From assembly GCA_031259665.1 (NCBI GenBank), contig JAIRLD010000010.1, forward strand, positions 1 to 8,876: DNA of 8,876 nucleotides, given 5' to 3'. The position numbers and the translations under genes are program-made. Source of the stretch: Puniceicoccales bacterium (GTDB lineage Bacteria; Verrucomicrobiota; Verrucomicrobiia; Opitutales; LL51). The notes below the pieces were generated by a model. It was given only the letters and a program-made list of their open reading frames with translations, made no database searches and was not told the origin of the DNA. This document shows positions 5,896-8,876 of the stretch, piece by piece. Position 1 is the stretch's first letter. Every line of letters starts with the position of its first letter.

Positions 5896-5943
5896 AGTTA
5901 GGCGCAACTCCTGTGCAAAATTGCACAGAAGTTGCGCCTAACT
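5896..5943. repeat. Long imperfect palindrome (48 bp)
   Basis: AGTTAGGCGCAACT (5896-5909) pairs with 5930-5943; after one C/A mismatch, CTGTGCAA pairs with TTGCACAG around a two-base centre. It is flanked by T-rich sequence on both sides, so it could act as a terminator for nuoG (T-rich 5947-5957) or as a repeat element. The palindrome at 8744-8790 has the same architecture with a different sequence. Confidence 0.75.
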
Positions 5944-5996
5944 TGATTTCTTTTTTTAAAGTGTTGTTTTTTTCTTTTTTTTAATTCTGCAGTTTC

Positions 5997-6019
5997 ATTC
6001 AGTGGTGTTGCCACTGAAT
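5997..6019. repeat. Short hairpin between nuoG and topB
   Basis: ATTCAGTGG (5997-6005) pairs with CCACTGAAT (6011-6019), loop TGTTG. It lies between the T-rich tract at 5947-5982 and the double-hairpin repeat. It has no counterpart in the cluster upstream of topB and no T-run directly after it. Confidence 0.6.
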
Positions 6020-6023
6020 AAAA

Positions 6024-6088
6024 CCGCAAAACCAGGTCCAGGAGGCAGTGCCTCCTGGCTGGGATTCTAAGGGCGCGCAGCCCTTAGG
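6024..6088. repeat. 65-bp double-hairpin repeat, copy 2
   Basis: Near-identical to 4054-4118, differing mainly in the loops (AGT for GAT, GCGCA for GCGTA). Arms are at 6038-6046/6050-6058 and 6067-6074/6080-6087. It ends 5 bp from the topB stop codon, so it is transcribed into the topB mRNA end unless termination is immediate; there is no clean T-run for a standard terminator. Confidence 0.8.
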
Positions 6089-6093
6089 ATATT

Positions 6094-8553
6094 TCAGCGT
6101 TGTTTTCTTTCCCTCGGGGCAAATTCGAAACCGATTTTTCCCTCTGTATTAAGTGTTAGAAAAGCGGCAAAGATCCTACCCGTACGTTTGGAGCAGAAAT
6201 TTTCCAGCAGGTCACTTTTTCCTTCTTCGAGCAACTTTTTCGCTTGAATTTCATCGATACGCTGTTCCAAAATGCGTCGTCCGAGACGTAGGGAGCATTT
6301 TTTTTTATTGACGAAATTTTCGCAAATATAGGCACTTTCCGTCGCATAAACATTACCACCACAGCAGCAACATTTACAAAGATTGGGATAGATTTTCAAT
6401 TTTTCCAACGTCAATTCCTCTTCGGATTCGAATTCGCGGTTACTTGGGAAAGAAAATTTTATTTCATTGTTGTCATCTAAGATTAGCTTTGCGGTGTACA
6501 CCTTTCCAATCTTCGAACGAAATCCTTCAATGGGTCCTACCCAACGATCACGGAGTAAAACTTCCAGTTCTTCTTCGAGCATCCGTCGTCCAGAAATCAC
6601 CTTATTGAGTGTAATTTTTCCGTCCTGAGATTTGTAAGTTTTCAAATATTCCCACATCGGCAATTCATCCGTTGGTGAAATCAAACGTGATGGTTTTCCG
6701 CGTTGATCGGCTTCGTTAAAATTTTTAATCTTATTCACAATTTCACAGGTTAAATTTCGAATACCTTCCATAAACGCAGGTCGATCCAGCTGCCCCTGCT
6801 CCATTTGGCGCAATTTATATTCCCATTCACCGGTCATAGTTGGGCTTGATAGTTCCTGGACGTCGACAGTATCCAAGTATTCAAATAATCCTTCTGCCTT
6901 TGAGGTCGGGACCAGTTCCTGTTTATTGCGTTCCATGTAATGGAGATCGATGAGGTGTTCGATAATTTGTGCACGCGTCGCTGGAGTTCCCAGACCACGC
7001 TCCTTCATTGCCAATGCCAATTCCTCATCGTCGAGCATTTTTCCAGCGGTTTCCATTACGGATAGGAGTGTTGCTTCGTTATATCTCGGTGGGGGCTTCG
7101 TTATTTCTTCGATTTTTTCTATCTGAATGATGGCGGCTTTTGCGGGATCACCATCTTTTGCAGGATCGAGTGTAGGGAGCGTCACGTTTTCGCCCGTTTC
7201 CAAGGATCTTTCGTATACGGCGAGCCATCCCGGTTTGGTCAAAACCTTACCTTCCGTTAAAAATTCATATTCTCCAACCTGGGAAATGCGCGTGGTCACA
7301 TCAAATTCTGCAGCGGGATAGAAAATGGCCAGAAAGCGACAGATAATCATCTCATAAATCTTACTTTCTTCCGTACTTAATTCGTTCGCGAAATTTGTTG
7401 TCGGAATAATGGCGAAGTGGTCACTGATCTGCTTATTGTTAAAAATTTTCTTATTGGACCCGTTAATCCAATCTTGATCTAAAATTTCCTGGGCAAATTT
7501 CGTAAATCTCCCCCCCAAAACGCCCATTATACTTTTACATACATCGGGATAATCTTCAGGTAGAGCATTGGAATCGGTGCGTGGATAGGTAATACATTTA
7601 TGTTTTTCGTAGAGGGATTGGGCAATTTTAAGCGTCATACCGGCAGGCATTCCATATCTCGTATTCGCTTCCCGTTGCAGTGCAGTTAAATCATAGAGTC
7701 TGGGTGCATTTTGTTTACTCTTTCTCTTTTTTTCGGTAACCGTTGCGTCATTTATATTTTTAATGGCATCGATGATTTGATCCGCTAGATCCTGATCAAA
7801 AATGCGATCAGCACGATCCGTATCATCCATTTTTTTGAAATCGGGACGCTGATAAGTTCCATTATAGTGGCCATTGACGATGGAAAATTCTGCCACAATG
7901 CGGACATAGGGACGAGGTTTAAAATGACGAATTTCGAGTTCCCGTTTGAGCAGCATCGATAGCGTAGGCGTTTGAACACGGCCAATGGTCACCACTCCAC
8001 CACTGCGGGTCATTTTTGCAGTTATCGCACGCGTTCCATTAATGCCGATTAGCCAATCCGCTTCAGAACGACAACGAGCAGCGGATTGTAAGTTTTGCAT
8101 CTCACCGCTGGGACGTAAATTGCGGAATCCTTCACGGATAGCTTCTCGGGTCATCGACGATAGCCATAGACGTTGAACTTCTTTTTTACATCCGGCCAAT
8201 TCATAAATGTATGTAAAAATTAGTTCCCCTTCCCGACCCGCATCGCAGGCATTAACAATGGTACCAACGTCCTTACGTCCCATCAATTTTTTCAGTTCTT
8301 GGAATTTTGACCCATTCCTAGTAATGGGTTTCGTACGAAATTCTTCGGGAATGATCGGCAATAGATCGATGGACCAACGTTTCAACTTTTCATTGAAATC
8401 CTCGGGCATAAACAGTTCGACGATGTGGCCAACCGTAGAACCGATCACGAATTCGTCATTTTCAAAAATATTTTCTATTTTTTTAAATTTGCCAATAACG
8501 TCTGCAATATCCTGAGCGACGCTGGGCTTCTCCGCGATAACTAACTTCTTCAT
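6094..8553 (-). CDS. topB: DNA topoisomerase III
   Basis: Type IA topoisomerase that cuts and passes single DNA strands, resolving replication and recombination intermediates. Counting from the ATG at 8553 (819 residues): the Toprim domain starts at MKKLVIAEKPSVAQ (E8) and includes ACDAGREGEL with D104 and E110; GRVQTPTL lies at 191-198; the catalytic tyrosine is Y323 in ITYPRTDS. The C-terminal half has the topoisomerase III repeat-like region (DELPMWEYLKTYKSQDGKI onward), then a cysteine cluster (C726, C728-731, C744, C753) that probably binds zinc, and a final SKRTGRIFAAFL...GFEF repeat. The length exceeds short TopB enzymes of about 650 residues and matches long, tailed forms. An in-frame ATG at 8595 would add 14 residues without family support; the likely -10 at 8598-8603 places transcription start near 8591, favouring ATG 8553. 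It ends in TGA. The gene lies between two inverted palindrome clusters. Confidence 0.92.
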   Translation of the reverse strand: MKKLVIAEKPSVAQDIADVIGKFKKIENIFENDEFVIGSTVGHIVELFMPEDFNEKLKRWSIDLLPIIPEEFRTKPITRNGSKFQELKKLMGRKDVGTIVNACDAGREGELIFTYIYELAGCKKEVQRLWLSSMTREAIREGFRNLRPSGEMQNLQSAARCRSEADWLIGINGTRAITAKMTRSGGVVTIGRVQTPTLSMLLKRELEIRHFKPRPYVRIVAEFSIVNGHYNGTYQRPDFKKMDDTDRADRIFDQDLADQIIDAIKNINDATVTEKKRKSKQNAPRLYDLTALQREANTRYGMPAGMTLKIAQSLYEKHKCITYPRTDSNALPEDYPDVCKSIMGVLGGRFTKFAQEILDQDWINGSNKKIFNNKQISDHFAIIPTTNFANELSTEESKIYEMIICRFLAIFYPAAEFDVTTRISQVGEYEFLTEGKVLTKPGWLAVYERSLETGENVTLPTLDPAKDGDPAKAAIIQIEKIEEITKPPPRYNEATLLSVMETAGKMLDDEELALAMKERGLGTPATRAQIIEHLIDLHYMERNKQELVPTSKAEGLFEYLDTVDVQELSSPTMTGEWEYKLRQMEQGQLDRPAFMEGIRNLTCEIVNKIKNFNEADQRGKPSRLISPTDELPMWEYLKTYKSQDGKITLNKVISGRRMLEEELEVLLRDRWVGPIEGFRSKIGKVYTAKLILDDNNEIKFSFPSNREFESEEELTLEKLKIYPNLCKCCCCGGNVYATESAYICENFVNKKKCSLRLGRRILEQRIDEIQAKKLLEEGKSDLLENFCSKRTGRIFAAFLTLNTEGKIGFEFAPRERKQR

Positions 8554-8597
8554 TGTCCCTGCACATAATAACCGAATCTGTTCTTTGCAATCCATAA

Positions 8598-8603
8598 ATT
8601 ATA
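8598..8603 (-). promoter_or_regulatory. Candidate -10 box for topB
   Basis: On the minus strand this reads TATAAT exactly. No good -35 is visible at 17 bp upstream. A start near 8591 gives a leader of about 38 nt to ATG 8553, where the ribosome binding site (AGGGA, short spacing) is weak. Confidence 0.45.
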
Positions 8604-8665
8604 AAATATCTTTCGCAAGAAGAATTTGCCAGGAGATTACAAAGAAAATTTGCAAGGGGAATTTT

Positions 8666-8720
8666 TCCTAAGGGCTGCGCGCCCTTAGAATCCCAGCCCC
8701 GCGGCTTCGCCGCGAGGCTG
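8666..8720. repeat. Double-hairpin repeat, variant copy 3 (inverted)
   Basis: Reverse orientation relative to 6024-6088. CTAAGGGC (8668-8675) pairs with GCCCTTAG (8681-8688), and 8666-8698 is the exact reverse complement of 6057-6089 (33 bp). The second hairpin has been replaced: CAGCC, mismatch, CGCGGC (8694-8705) pairs with GCCGCG, mismatch, GGCTG (8709-8720) around TTC. The preceding 8604-8665 shows nothing further. Confidence 0.8.
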
Positions 8721-8743
8721 CCAATTTAAGAAAAGAAAAATTA

Positions 8744-8790
8744 AGTGCCGCGCAAACCCGGCGCAATTTGCGCAGGGGTTGCGCGGCACT
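8744..8790. repeat. Long imperfect palindrome (47 bp)
   Basis: AGTGCCGCGCAA (8744-8755) pairs with TTGCGCGGCACT (8779-8790), then after a mismatch CCC with GGG, after another mismatch GCGCA with TGCGC. It has the same nested shape as 5896-5943 but mostly different stem bases, with both sides changed together. Confidence 0.75.
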
Positions 8791-8829
8791 AAAAGAAAAA
8801 AACAAGTCAAAGAAACAACACTTGACCAT

Positions 8830-8868
8830 GCGGCCGAGCCCGACGCCGAATGCGGCGGGATCGGCCGC
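8830..8868. repeat. GC-rich hairpin, inverted partner of 5839-5881
   Basis: GCGGCCGA (8830-8837) pairs with TCGGCCGC (8861-8868), and the stem continues inward with two mismatches. Reverse-complemented, the sequence shares TCGTCTTTGCGGC and GGGCTCGGCCGCA with the hairpin after nuoG. It runs close to the window end, so the cluster may extend further. Confidence 0.7.
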
Positions 8869-8876
8869 AAAGACGA

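Noticed and set aside
8207..8515. 102-codon plus-strand frame inside topB
   Set aside because: Antisense to the conserved Toprim region of topB; no independent evidence.
8554..8595. Upstream ATG for topB adding 14 residues
   Set aside because: The extra residues do not fit the family, and the likely -10 box places transcription start at about this ATG.
8685..8870. 61-codon minus-strand frame upstream of topB
   Set aside because: It runs through three palindromes and has no coding signature.
1..8876. CRISPR array, rRNA or tRNA genes
   Set aside because: No regularly spaced short repeats and no recognisable structural RNA on either strand.

Overview
The window looks like accessory-rich chromosome of a host-associated Gram-negative bacterium with AT-rich genes. 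Ankyrin-repeat proteins with signal peptides, nuoG, a topoisomerase III with long C-terminal repeats, and GC-rich palindromes scattered through AT-rich spacers would suit the Verrucomicrobiota/PVC group, but nothing here fixes the taxon and that placement is a guess.

Layout. 1-251 is the broken 3' end of an IS982-like transposase. 281-3999 is a tandem array of two related modules, each with the same plan: a leader of about 250 bp, a tiny gene for an exported peptide, a spacer, a hairpin that holds a start codon in its loop, and an ankyrin-repeat protein with an N-terminal export signal. The leader starts at 281, 2174 and 4001 (the third is cut at 4048), giving units of 1893 and 1827 bp. Leader plus signal-peptide coding sequence is about 93% identical between modules by hand count, with no gaps, and similarity collapses right after the predicted signal-peptidase site. 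In module 1 the ankyrin gene is frameshifted. Both small genes carry an in-frame stop followed by a long open continuation. A 65-bp double-hairpin repeat then abuts the truncated third leader.

4169-5767 is nuoG (complex I subunit G), short and without other nuo genes here. 5768-6093 is a gene-free cluster of strong palindromes. 6094-8553 on the minus strand is topB (topoisomerase III). 8596-8876 is a second palindrome cluster, inverted relative to the first, so topB sits between two inverted clusters that share an exact 33-bp repeat and several hairpins whose structure is kept while the stem sequence changes.

The small exported peptide and the exported ankyrin protein of each module probably act together, perhaps at the host interface, but no function can be assigned from sequence alone. 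nuoG and topB are housekeeping-type genes that happen to lie beside the array and the repeats.
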